64,000 bases of DNA from positions 117,117 to 181,116 of the forward strand of contig CAZYZX010000007.1 of the NCBI GenBank assembly GCA_964652025.1. The letters run 5' to 3'. The translations under genes were made by a program, and so were the position numbers. The notes beneath the pieces were generated by a model. The model was not told where the DNA came from and searched no databases. It saw nothing but the letters and a program-made list of their open reading frames with translations. The number at the start of each line of letters is the position of its first letter. Within the stretch, counting starts at the first letter, position 1. Positions 35,937 to 43,686 of the stretch are shown in pieces. The DNA is from JAEXOD01 sp964652025 (GTDB taxonomy: Bacteria; Bacteroidota; Ignavibacteria; Ignavibacteriales; Melioribacteraceae).

Positions 35937-36990
35937 TTTTAGCCTCTAAAGGTATATAAATATCTGCTGTAAAAGTATTAATTGTTTTAGTAATTTTTAG
36001 TAACTTATCTTGCTTATAAATTAGCTTTAATCTTTCTGCAATATTAGTTAAACCAATCCCTTCGCCTTTATGTGGAATAGAATCTGGATCGAAATTATTT
36101 TTAACTGAAATTATGGTATAGCCTTTAATATTTGTAACATTAATAGAAATAGTAACTGGATTAATAGACTCGTAAACGCCATGTTTGATAGCATTTTCTA
36201 TTAAGGGTTGAATAATCATGCTTGGGATAATTACGTTATTGCAATCGGGTTCAACAGATTTTTCATAATTAAATTTATCAAAAAATCTTATTTTTTCAAT
36301 TTCTAAGTATAAATCAATATTTTTTAATTCTTCACACAAAGTAACAAATTGATTGTCGTTTTTGCTTAATGTAGATCTAATGAAATTTGATAATTTAACA
36401 GTCATTTCATGTGCTCTTTTATCTTCTGCTAATATTAAACTGCTAATAGAGTTAAGGCTATTAAAAATAAAATGGGGATTAATTTGATACTTTAATGTTT
36501 TAAGTTCGTTATCTTTCATTAAAGTTTGCAACGTTTTTTCGTTTATTAGCTTTTCTTTAAAGTATAAATAATAAATAATCAAATATAATACTATTATAGT
36601 AGCTAAATAGTAAATTAAGTAAATAACAAATCTATAATAAATAGTTAGAAACAAAAATTGTTGTTCTAAACTATTCAAATCTAAAAACATAAATACAATA
36701 ATGTAAAATAAAATTAATCCAACAACAGAAATTGTAACAGCACCAGCAACATGATTTAATATAATTTGATAAAGAGTTTTATTTTCAAAAGTATTAAAAC
36801 GCACTAAATGCCATAAATTAATAGCCAAAAGGGCAAAAATAAAATTAAATATAAGGCTATCCGTAATTAGATAATTAAAATTTAACTTAGAAAAAGCTAA
36901 TATGAATGCCAAAAAAATAGCAGAAATAATAATCCAAGAAGAAAAGTATAAAATAGTTACAAGTCTGTTTCTTAATAAAATATTTTCCAT
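35908..36990 (-). CDS. LytS-type sensor histidine kinase
   Basis: A 360-aa membrane sensor kinase of the LytS/YehU class. Four to five transmembrane helices occupy about residues 10-145. A His_kinase domain follows (phospho-His173 in YQINPHFIFNSLNSISSL), then an HATPase domain with the N-box IQPLIENAIKHGV and G-box GEGIGLTNIAERL. There is no periplasmic sensor domain, so the membrane part itself probably senses. It is 5 nt downstream of the LiaF-like gene and overlaps the response regulator start, forming a three-gene operon. Confidence 0.94.
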   Translation of the reverse strand: MENILLRNRLVTILYFSSWIIISAIFLAFILAFSKLNFNYLITDSLIFNFIFALLAINLWHLVRFNTFENKTLYQIILNHVAGAVTISVVGLILFYIIVFMFLDLNSLEQQFLFLTIYYRFVIYLIYYLATIIVLYLIIYYLYFKEKLINEKTLQTLMKDNELKTLKYQINPHFIFNSLNSISSLILAEDKRAHEMTVKLSNFIRSTLSKNDNQFVTLCEELKNIDLYLEIEKIRFFDKFNYEKSVEPDCNNVIIPSMIIQPLIENAIKHGVYESINPVTISINVTNIKGYTIISVKNNFDPDSIPHKGEGIGLTNIAERLKLIYKQDKLLKITKTINTFTADIYIPLEAKNEVKSHNNR

Positions 36991-36995
36991 GTTAA

Positions 36996-37679
36996 TTAGT
37001 CTTTAATTTCAAATCCACCAAAAACGCAAGTTCCTTTAATAATAATTTTGCTGTTAGGATTATAAACAAGGTTAGGGATTTTACGCCTACTATCTGAGTA
37101 ACCACCAAAAATTGGTATTACATCAAACTCAACATTCCACTCTTTTGGAATATGTAAAGTGCAACCACCAAAAATGCAAACAATTTCTAAATAATTAATT
37201 CCATCAGCTAATTTGGAATCAAATAAGTCTATTTCACTGCCACCAAAAATAGCAGTAATTTTACCACCTTTAAAACTTTCTGACTTTATAAATTTTTGAC
37301 CACCACCAAAAATAGATTTATCATCAATAAATTCATTAACATTTAACTTAGTATGATCTGCATTAAAAAAGGGTTGATTATGACTTTTACCTTTATTGAA
37401 CTTTGGTTTAAAGATAATAGATAAACCTAAAATAACAAGCAAAATGGGCCAAAACTGAGGGAAGTGACCAATTAATCCGATTGAAATTAAAATTATTCCG
37501 GGTTCAAACCTAGCAGAACTTAGCAAGAAAACCCCAATAATAATAAGAATGTTTCTCCAATCAAAGATTTGAAAAGGGAAAGAGAAACTAATTATATTGT
37601 AGTTATCTAATAAAAATAAAGTACAAAGTGCCACAAGTAAGACACCTAAAATAATACGAGAGCGATAATTTGAGTTCAT
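36996..37679 (-). CDS. LiaF-like membrane protein (DUF5668 + LiaF C-terminal domain)
   Basis: A 227-aa protein with three to four hydrophobic helices in residues 8-90. It continues into a soluble beta-helical C-terminal domain with five FGG turns (SIFGGGQKF, AIFGGSEIDL, CIFGGCTLHIP, PIFGGYSD, CVFGGFEIKD). This layout matches LiaF/“cell wall-active antibiotics response” proteins, which regulate envelope-stress two-component systems. As first gene before a LytS kinase and a LytTR regulator, it probably modulates that system. It starts at ATG. The direct-repeat operator lies 70-101 bp upstream. Confidence 0.88.
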   Translation of the reverse strand: MNSNYRSRIILGVLLVALCTLFLLDNYNIISFSFPFQIFDWRNILIIIGVFLLSSARFEPGIILISIGLIGHFPQFWPILLVILGLSIIFKPKFNKGKSHNQPFFNADHTKLNVNEFIDDKSIFGGGQKFIKSESFKGGKITAIFGGSEIDLFDSKLADGINYLEIVCIFGGCTLHIPKEWNVEFDVIPIFGGYSDSRRKIPNLVYNPNSKIIIKGTCVFGGFEIKD

Positions 37680-37748
37680 GGAATTACCTATAAAATATGT
37701 TAAAAATACTGTGTAAAAATAAGAACGGAAATAGAAAGAAAGAATTAA

Positions 37749-37780
37749 TAATCGGTAAAGGGCAAAAATTAATCGGTAAA
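37749..37780 (-). promoter_or_regulatory. Candidate LytTR operator: two direct repeats
   Basis: The 11-bp sequence TAATCGGTAAA occurs at 37749-37759 and again at 37770-37780, exactly 21 bp apart. On the minus strand these read ACCGATTAT and ACCGATTAA. They match the LytTR consensus [TA][AC][CA]GTTN[AG][TG] at 8/9 and 7/9 positions, with the expected 12-bp spacer. The pair lies upstream of the LiaF-like/LytS/LytTR operon, so autoregulation is likely. It could also affect the divergent ferredoxin gene. Confidence 0.6.
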
Positions 37781-37808
37781 AAATAAGATATAAATATAAA
37801 ATTTAATT

Positions 37809-37838
37809 TTTGAATTATTAAAAAAAAATATATATTTG
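37809..37838 (+). promoter_or_regulatory. Bacteroidetes-type promoter for the ferredoxin gene
   Basis: TTTG at 37809-37812 and TATATTTG at 37831-37838 (18-bp spacer) match the TTTG/TAnnTTTG pattern and lie about 52 nt before the ferredoxin ATG. Confidence 0.6.
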
Positions 37839-37889
37839 TTTAGATAAAAAATTTACTTAATTAACAAAATTAACATAAGAGGAAAAGTT

Positions 37890-38189
37890 ATGGCAGTAAT
37901 AATAACTGATGAATGTATTTCTTGTGGAGCATGTGAAGCTGAATGCCCAAATACAGCAATATACTCAGCTGGTCAACCATACACATTAGGTGGACAGGAA
38001 TATCCTGCATTAAACGATGAACATACATACATAGTACCTGATAAATGTACCGAGTGTGTTGGCTTTTTTGATGAACCACAATGTATTTCTCAGTGCCCAA
38101 CAGAAGCTATAGTTAAAGATGAAAACAATGTAGAAACATATGAACAACTATTAGCTAAAAAAGCACGATTAGATGAAATAGGAAGATAA
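37890..38189 (+). CDS. 4Fe-4S dicluster ferredoxin (Alvin-type)
   Basis: A 99-aa low-potential electron carrier. It has two cluster motifs: CISCGACEAECPNTAIY and, after a 25-residue gap, CTECVGFFDEPQCISQCPTEAI. The longer CxxC-x8-CxxxC spacing in the second motif is typical of the Allochromatium vinosum type. Partner enzymes are not in the window. It starts at ATG after AAGAGGAAAAGTT and is monocistronic between its own promoter and a strong terminator. Confidence 0.94.
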   Translation: MAVIITDECISCGACEAECPNTAIYSAGQPYTLGGQEYPALNDEHTYIVPDKCTECVGFFDEPQCISQCPTEAIVKDENNVETYEQLLAKKARLDEIGR

Positions 38190-38216
38190 AAATATTAAAT
38201 TTGAGTTTTTAAGCAT

Positions 38217-38242
38217 AAGCCCCCAAGCTGGGGGCTTTTTTT
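38217..38242 (+). terminator. Rho-independent terminator after ferredoxin
   Basis: A GC-rich stem, AAGCCCCCA / TGGGGGCTT, with a 3-nt loop is followed by seven T residues. Confidence 0.92.
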
Positions 38243-38364
38243 GTTGATATAAGTCAAATTTCATATTAAATTTTAAAAAAATGTTTATAAATTAAAATGT
38301 ATTTATTATATTATTGTGGCAATTAACAATAAATAAATAATTTTATAACAAAAATGGGGAAGGC

Positions 38365-41300
38365 ATGAAAATATTTACCAAAACAATAATTTTCTGCTTA
38401 TTTTTAGCAATATCGTTATACGGACAGTTATACCAAGGCCCTGCAAATGGTAGTGTAAGTTCTGGTGTAACTGTAAACACAAACAGTTTTACCGAAGGTG
38501 ATACACCACCTCCGGGGTTCAAACCCAAACCAATTCAAAATAAGCTAACTATAATGAAGTTACCTAATGTTGAAGATGGCATACAACCAACAGGTTTGGA
38601 AGGCAGTAATTATGTTCAAGATCCTTTAATTGGTGTTGTAGAAAAACCAAAAGGAGGAGATTTTTTATTAACTAAAAATTTTCAAGGGGTTCCAGATCAA
38701 GGATATTACATTCCTCCGGATCCTTACTTAGCTGTTGGACCAAATCATATTATTGCAACAGTTAACAGTAGATTTAGAATTATGGACAAGAACGGAAACG
38801 TTCTTAAAACTATTGAAGCCAATACATGGTATAATACTACAATGGCAAACTCAGATCCATTTGACCCAAAAGTAATTTATGATCATTATGCAAATCGTTG
38901 GGTTATGGTTTGGTTAAGCGTACAAACATCAACTGCATATTTTATGATATCAGTTTCAGATGACGCAGACCCAATTGGTGTATGGAATAACTGGAAACTA
39001 CCTAGCACAGTAAATGGAACAACAAGTGCAGGAAACTGGGCAGATTATCAAGGTGTAGGTTACGACCAGAATGCAATTTATATTACATCCAATCAGTTTA
39101 CTTTTTCAGGTTCATTTAATTATGCAAAAATTAGAATATTAAATAAAGCAGATTTATATGCTGCTACACCTGGTGTTGTAAACTGGAAAGATTTATGGGA
39201 TATTAAAAATCCAAGTCCTTCTGTATCTGTATTTGGATTAAGACCAACAAGAAATTATGATACTTCAAACGAATATTATTTTGTAAATAATTCCCCTTAT
39301 GTTACGGGTAATTATTTTATTGTTTATAAATTAACAAATCCATTAACAAATCCAGTGTTAACAGCAGTTCAAGTGCCTGTAACCGCTTATACAGACCCAA
39401 ATGACCCGAGCCAATTAGGTTCAACAAATGTAATTGATGGTGGTGGAAGTAATTTAAGAAATGAACCTGTAGTTAAAAATGGAATGCTACATTTAGTGCA
39501 TTCAGTAAGAAGTGGTACAGGTGGACAATATAGTTCAGTAAGATATTGCAAAATTAATTTAAGCACAAATACTGCTGTAACTGATGTTGCAATGGGAAGT
39601 GATACATATTTCCATTTTTACCCTGCATTAGCAGTAGATAACAATGATAATGTAGTAATTACTTATTCTCGTTCTGGTACCAATGAATATGCAGGTGCAT
39701 ATTATACATCAAAATTAGCTTCTTCAAATTCATTAACAGGAAGCAAATTATTAAAAGCTGGAAATGGTACTTATTATAAAACATTTGGTGGAGATAGAAA
39801 CAGATGGGGAGATTATAATGGTGCATGGACAGATCCATCTGCTACAAACAAAATATATGTTTTAACTGAGTACACAGCTTCAACAAATACATGGGGTAGC
39901 TGGGTAGGAGAATTGACATATACCGAATTAACAAATTCTATTACAGTAACAGCACCCGATGGTGGAGAACATTGGGTAGTTGGAACAACCCAAAATATAA
40001 CATGGACAAGCCAGAATGTAAACAATGTTAAAATAGTACTTAGTACAGATAACGGTAGTACATGGTCTGTAATAGTTGCTAGTGTAGCAGCTACGCCGGG
40101 TCAATATGCATATACTGTTCCAAACACACCAAGTGGATTGTGTTTGGTTAGAATATCTGATGTTTCTAATGCAGTTGTTAACGATGTAAGCAATGGAACA
40201 TTTACAATTAGTACACAAACTAATCCTTATGATTGGGCAGTTATTAATTCACCAGTTACAACAGATTTAACAGCCGTACATGTAGTAAATAATAATGTAG
40301 CTTGGATTTGTGGTGTTGGTGGAGTTGTATTACGCAGTGTAGATGGTGGTAATACATGGACAAAAGTAACCAATGTTACCGGTAATCCAGATTTATATGC
40401 AATTTCTGGGTTAAATGAATCTAATGTATTAGTTGGTGATGGAGTAGGTAGCATATGGCGCAGCACAAATGGTGGCTCTACATGGACAAAGGTATCTACA
40501 AATAGTGGAAGCTTTATAAATGTGGTTGATTATGTAAGTGAAACTTTAGCATATGCACAAGGTGACCCAATTAGTAACGTATGGCGTTTATTAAAGAGCA
40601 CAGATGGTGGTGCTACATGGAGTTTAGCAACTACACTTACAGGTGTTAGTGGAGAAGCTGGTTGGAATGGTTCTTATGATAGAATTGGTACAAATATTTG
40701 GTTTGGTACAAACAAAACTAAAATATACAAATCTTCTACGGGATTAGAAGGACCATGGACAAGTGGAGCAACAGGAACTAGTGTAAACTCCTATGGCGTT
40801 GCTTTTAGCGATGCAAATATTGGTATTGCAACAGTTAATGATGGCACTTCTACTGGTGGGAAAGTGATGAAAACTACAAATGGTGGTACAACTTGGTCTC
40901 AGGTAAGTTTTCCTGTTACAGGTACAGCAAATTTGGTAGATTTTATTGATGGAACACCAAAAGTTTGGATAGGTACATTTAGCAATGGTATTTTCCACAG
41001 TACAGATTATGGTAATAGTTGGATTGCTGATAGATTACCTTCTGCGGTTTCAGGTGTTAATGCATTAAAATTTTATCAAGATGAAAGTAGTGGTATCGCT
41101 GTTGGTCCTGCTGGTTTAATATTAAAGAGCACTATGGGCGGTATAATTCCTGTTGAATTAACTAACTTTAATGCTAATATTAATGGTAAAATAGTTGATA
41201 TTACTTGGAAAACAGCAACAGAAACAAATAACTTAGGATTTGAATTGCAAAGACAGCTTGATAATAACGATTGGACAACAATAGGATTTAGAGCTGGAAA

Positions 41301-41739
41301 AGGAAACTCAACCGAAGTTACAACATATTCTTATATTGATGATTTAACAGGAATTACTGCTAATTTAGTAAATTATAGATTAAAGCAAATAGATTTTGAT
41401 GGTAGTTTTAATTTTAGCAAAGTTATAACTGTTGAAAATACATTACCAAAAACTTTTGTTTTAGAGCAGAACTATCCAAATCCATTTAATCCAAGTACAA
41501 AAATTAATTTCTCGTTGCCTTATGCTTGCAACGTTAAATTGGAAGTTTACTCAATAAGCGGAGAAAAAGTTGCAACTTTAGTAAATGAAGTTAAAACAGC
41601 AGGTTTTTATAGTGTAGATTTTAGCACCGACTTGTTTAGTAATTTAGCTTCTGGAATGTATATTTATAGATTAAATGCAACAAATGTAAATAATGGTGAA
41701 GTTTACACTATAGCTAAAAAAATGATGTTATTAAAGTAA
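38365..41739 (+). CDS. Large T9SS cargo protein with beta-propeller (BNR/Ycf48-like) domains
   Basis: A 1124-aa secreted protein. A signal peptide (MKIFTKTIIFCLFLAISLYGQ) precedes a large beta-rich domain (about 85-520). A Kre9-like/Ig-fold domain (ITVTAPDGGEHWVVGTTQNI, about 525-615) is followed by a Ycf48/BNR propeller (about 620-925) with repeated S-x-DGG-x-TW blades such as RSVDGGNTWTKV, RSTNGGSTWTKV, KSTDGGATWSL and KTTNGGTTWSQV. Then come the shared module IPVELTNFNANINGKIVDIT (about 930) and a T9SS tail (LEQNYPNPFNPSTKINFSL, about 1033). No catalytic residues are evident. It is probably adhesive or glycan-binding. Confidence 0.85.
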   Translation: MKIFTKTIIFCLFLAISLYGQLYQGPANGSVSSGVTVNTNSFTEGDTPPPGFKPKPIQNKLTIMKLPNVEDGIQPTGLEGSNYVQDPLIGVVEKPKGGDFLLTKNFQGVPDQGYYIPPDPYLAVGPNHIIATVNSRFRIMDKNGNVLKTIEANTWYNTTMANSDPFDPKVIYDHYANRWVMVWLSVQTSTAYFMISVSDDADPIGVWNNWKLPSTVNGTTSAGNWADYQGVGYDQNAIYITSNQFTFSGSFNYAKIRILNKADLYAATPGVVNWKDLWDIKNPSPSVSVFGLRPTRNYDTSNEYYFVNNSPYVTGNYFIVYKLTNPLTNPVLTAVQVPVTAYTDPNDPSQLGSTNVIDGGGSNLRNEPVVKNGMLHLVHSVRSGTGGQYSSVRYCKINLSTNTAVTDVAMGSDTYFHFYPALAVDNNDNVVITYSRSGTNEYAGAYYTSKLASSNSLTGSKLLKAGNGTYYKTFGGDRNRWGDYNGAWTDPSATNKIYVLTEYTASTNTWGSWVGELTYTELTNSITVTAPDGGEHWVVGTTQNITWTSQNVNNVKIVLSTDNGSTWSVIVASVAATPGQYAYTVPNTPSGLCLVRISDVSNAVVNDVSNGTFTISTQTNPYDWAVINSPVTTDLTAVHVVNNNVAWICGVGGVVLRSVDGGNTWTKVTNVTGNPDLYAISGLNESNVLVGDGVGSIWRSTNGGSTWTKVSTNSGSFINVVDYVSETLAYAQGDPISNVWRLLKSTDGGATWSLATTLTGVSGEAGWNGSYDRIGTNIWFGTNKTKIYKSSTGLEGPWTSGATGTSVNSYGVAFSDANIGIATVNDGTSTGGKVMKTTNGGTTWSQVSFPVTGTANLVDFIDGTPKVWIGTFSNGIFHSTDYGNSWIADRLPSAVSGVNALKFYQDESSGIAVGPAGLILKSTMGGIIPVELTNFNANINGKIVDITWKTATETNNLGFELQRQLDNNDWTTIGFRAGKGNSTEVTTYSYIDDLTGITANLVNYRLKQIDFDGSFNFSKVITVENTLPKTFVLEQNYPNPFNPSTKINFSLPYACNVKLEVYSISGEKVATLVNEVKTAGFYSVDFSTDLFSNLASGMYIYRLNATNVNNGEVYTIAKKMMLLK

Positions 41740-42262
41740 AACATAAGTTATTTAACACTTAAAAAAGACGCTCGTTAGAGCGTCTTTTTTTTTATTAAAA
41801 ATAAATTGTAAAATTATAAGATTAAAACAAAAGTAATAACATAACAAATTTTAATGCTGTTTGATTATATTTAAAAATATTCGGATAAATGTAAATTAAT
41901 TGCATAAATATTTAAAAAAAAGAATAAAAATTGGAAAAATAGAAAAAAAGGAGTAAAAAGGGTGAGGAATGATTAAGCTGAAAAGTGCAAAACTAAATGC
42001 ATAAATATGCAGAAAAATATATTTATAACTTATTATAAATAAATAAATTAAGTTAAATAAACCAAAAAAGAAGATAAAGTTAAAAAATGTAAAAATCAAT
42101 AAAAATAAGTTAAAAAAATAATAATAAAAGCAAAAAAAATACTTGCAGATTAAGATAAGATTATATATTTTTTCTATAATAATAAAAGGATATTAGTATA
42201 TTTTTAACAAAAAAATAATTTAATATCCATTAAAAAAATAACAAAATCTATTTGGAGAAGAT
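41740..42262. other. 523-nt intergenic region before gdhA
   Basis: This holds the terminator at 41761-41793 and otherwise very AT-rich DNA. I see no convincing gene. The only open frame, minus strand 41896-42099, is a low-complexity Phe/Ile/Leu run. A weak promoter candidate (TTG at 42143 and TATATTTT at 42164-42171, 18-bp spacing) and an 8-bp inverted repeat, GGATATTA / TAATATCC (loop about 27 nt, centred near 42209), lie just upstream of gdhA. Confidence 0.6.
41761..41793 (+). terminator. Rho-independent terminator
   Basis: A 13-bp perfect stem, AAAAAAGACGCTC / GAGCGTCTTTTTT, with a 4-nt loop and a T run follows the large T9SS cargo gene. Confidence 0.92.
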
Positions 42263-43549
42263 ATGAGTAGTAAAGACTTTAACCCCTTTGAAATGGCACA
42301 AGCACAATTTGATAAGGTAGCGGATATGCTCTCGTTGGATGAGGGGACACGAGAATTATTAAGAAATCCGTTAAGAGAATATCATTTTAGCATACCAGTT
42401 AGAATGGATGACGGAACGGTAAAAGTATTTAAGGGATTTAGAATTCAACATAATGACGCAAGAGGACCAGCAAAAGGTGGAATAAGATTTCACCCACAAG
42501 AAACAGTAGACACAGTAAGAGCATTAGCAATGTGGATGACTTGGAAATGTGCAGTAGTAGATATACCATTAGGAGGTGGAAAAGGTGGCGTAATATGTGA
42601 TCCACATAACTTAAGTTTAAGTGAACAAGAAAAAATATGCCGTGGATTTATACGTCAATTGCATAAAGATATCGGTCCATTGCGTGACGTTCCAGCACCA
42701 GATGTGATGACAAATGGTCAACATATGCTATGGATGCTTGATGAATATGAAACAATAAAAGGGGAAAAATATCCTGGTTTAATAACAGGTAAACCAGTTG
42801 GTATGGGTGGATCTTTAGGCAGAACAGAGGCAACAGGTTATGGAGTTGTTTATACATTACGAGAAGCTATAAGAGAACATGGAATGGACATTAAAAACAC
42901 AGTAGCAAGTGTTCAAGGTTTTGGTAATGTTGCCCAATATGCTATACAATTATTTACAAAATTAGGTGGCAAAGTTATAGCAGTTGCATGCTGGGATCAT
43001 AAAGACAAAGTATCTTATACATATCGTAAGATGTCTGGAGTAAATTTGGACGAATTATTATCTATTACTGATAAATTTGGTGGAATAGATAAAGAAAAAG
43101 CAATAGGTTTAGGATATGAGTTATTAGATGGTGAAGCATGGTTAGAGCAAGATGTTGATGTATTAATACCGGCTGCAATCGAAAATCAAATACGCGAAGA
43201 TAATGTAGGAAAAATTAAACCAAGAGTTAAAATAATAGCAGAAGGTGCAAACGGTCCAACAAGACCAGAAGCAGACAAAGTTTTACATGAAAGAGGAATA
43301 TTTGTTATACCAGACTTTTTAGCAAATGCTGGTGGTGTAACATGTAGCTATTTTGAACAAGTACAATGCAATATGAACTATTTCTGGGAAAAAGACGAAG
43401 TATTAGCAAAATTAGACCAGAAGATGACCAGAGCATATTTAGCAGTAAGTGAACTTGCAAGAAAACGTAACTTATTTATGCGTGATGCTGCATATGTTAT
43501 ATCAATACAGCGCGTAGCTTCTGCATGTAAAGAAAGAGGTTGGGTATAA
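42263..43549 (+). CDS. gdhA: Glu/Leu/Phe/Val family dehydrogenase, probably glutamate dehydrogenase
   Basis: NAD(P)-dependent reversible deamination of glutamate to 2-oxoglutarate and ammonia. The 428-aa protein has the dimerisation/substrate motif HNDARGPAKGGIRFHP, the glycine-rich IPLGGGKGGVICDP, PAPDVMTNGQHMLWMLDEYE and the Rossmann motif VQGFGNVAQYAIQL near residue 215. Length fits the hexameric 45-kDa class of Bacteria and Archaea. Cofactor preference is not readable. It starts at ATG after TTTGGAGAAGAT. It sits alone, followed by an 82-nt hairpin. Confidence 0.93.
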   Translation: MSSKDFNPFEMAQAQFDKVADMLSLDEGTRELLRNPLREYHFSIPVRMDDGTVKVFKGFRIQHNDARGPAKGGIRFHPQETVDTVRALAMWMTWKCAVVDIPLGGGKGGVICDPHNLSLSEQEKICRGFIRQLHKDIGPLRDVPAPDVMTNGQHMLWMLDEYETIKGEKYPGLITGKPVGMGGSLGRTEATGYGVVYTLREAIREHGMDIKNTVASVQGFGNVAQYAIQLFTKLGGKVIAVACWDHKDKVSYTYRKMSGVNLDELLSITDKFGGIDKEKAIGLGYELLDGEAWLEQDVDVLIPAAIENQIREDNVGKIKPRVKIIAEGANGPTRPEADKVLHERGIFVIPDFLANAGGVTCSYFEQVQCNMNYFWEKDEVLAKLDQKMTRAYLAVSELARKRNLFMRDAAYVISIQRVASACKERGWV

Positions 43550-43585
43550 AGTAAAACAAATAGTGTAAAAATATATTAAATTATT

Positions 43586-43675
43586 GCCGATTATATTTAA
43601 AATTCTTGTTTTATTTAATATTTTTTAAGATATTAAATGACTAATAAGAAATTTTAGTATAATCGGCTTTTTTTT
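43586..43675 (+). terminator. Long imperfect hairpin with T run between gdhA and the PEP-binding gene
   Basis: GCCGATTATA (43586-43595) pairs with TATAATCGGC (43658-43667). The intervening 62 nt contain further matching arms (TAAAATTCTT with AAGAAATTTTA, and ATTTAATAT with ATATTAAAT), so the whole can fold as one long hairpin. Eight T residues follow directly. It may terminate gdhA. Only the AGGGG ribosome site lies between it and the next ATG (43687), so it may instead be a leader attenuator of that gene. Confidence 0.6.
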
Positions 43676-43686
43676 AGGGGTAAAAA

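Noticed and set aside
39813..40998. Several minus-strand open frames inside the large T9SS cargo gene, some Cys-rich
   Set aside because: They are antisense shadows of a long conserved coding frame. Their Cys content reflects the complement of Thr/Gly/Asn codons.
40300..41150. Repeated DNA segments encoding DGG-x-TW within the large cargo gene
   Set aside because: They are the ordinary blades of a BNR/Ycf48-type propeller, not a tandem repeat of mobile or regulatory nature.
41896..42099. A 67-codon minus-strand open frame in the intergenic region before gdhA
   Set aside because: The product is a low-complexity Phe/Ile/Leu string expected from AT-rich DNA. It has no ribosome site and no recognisable domain.
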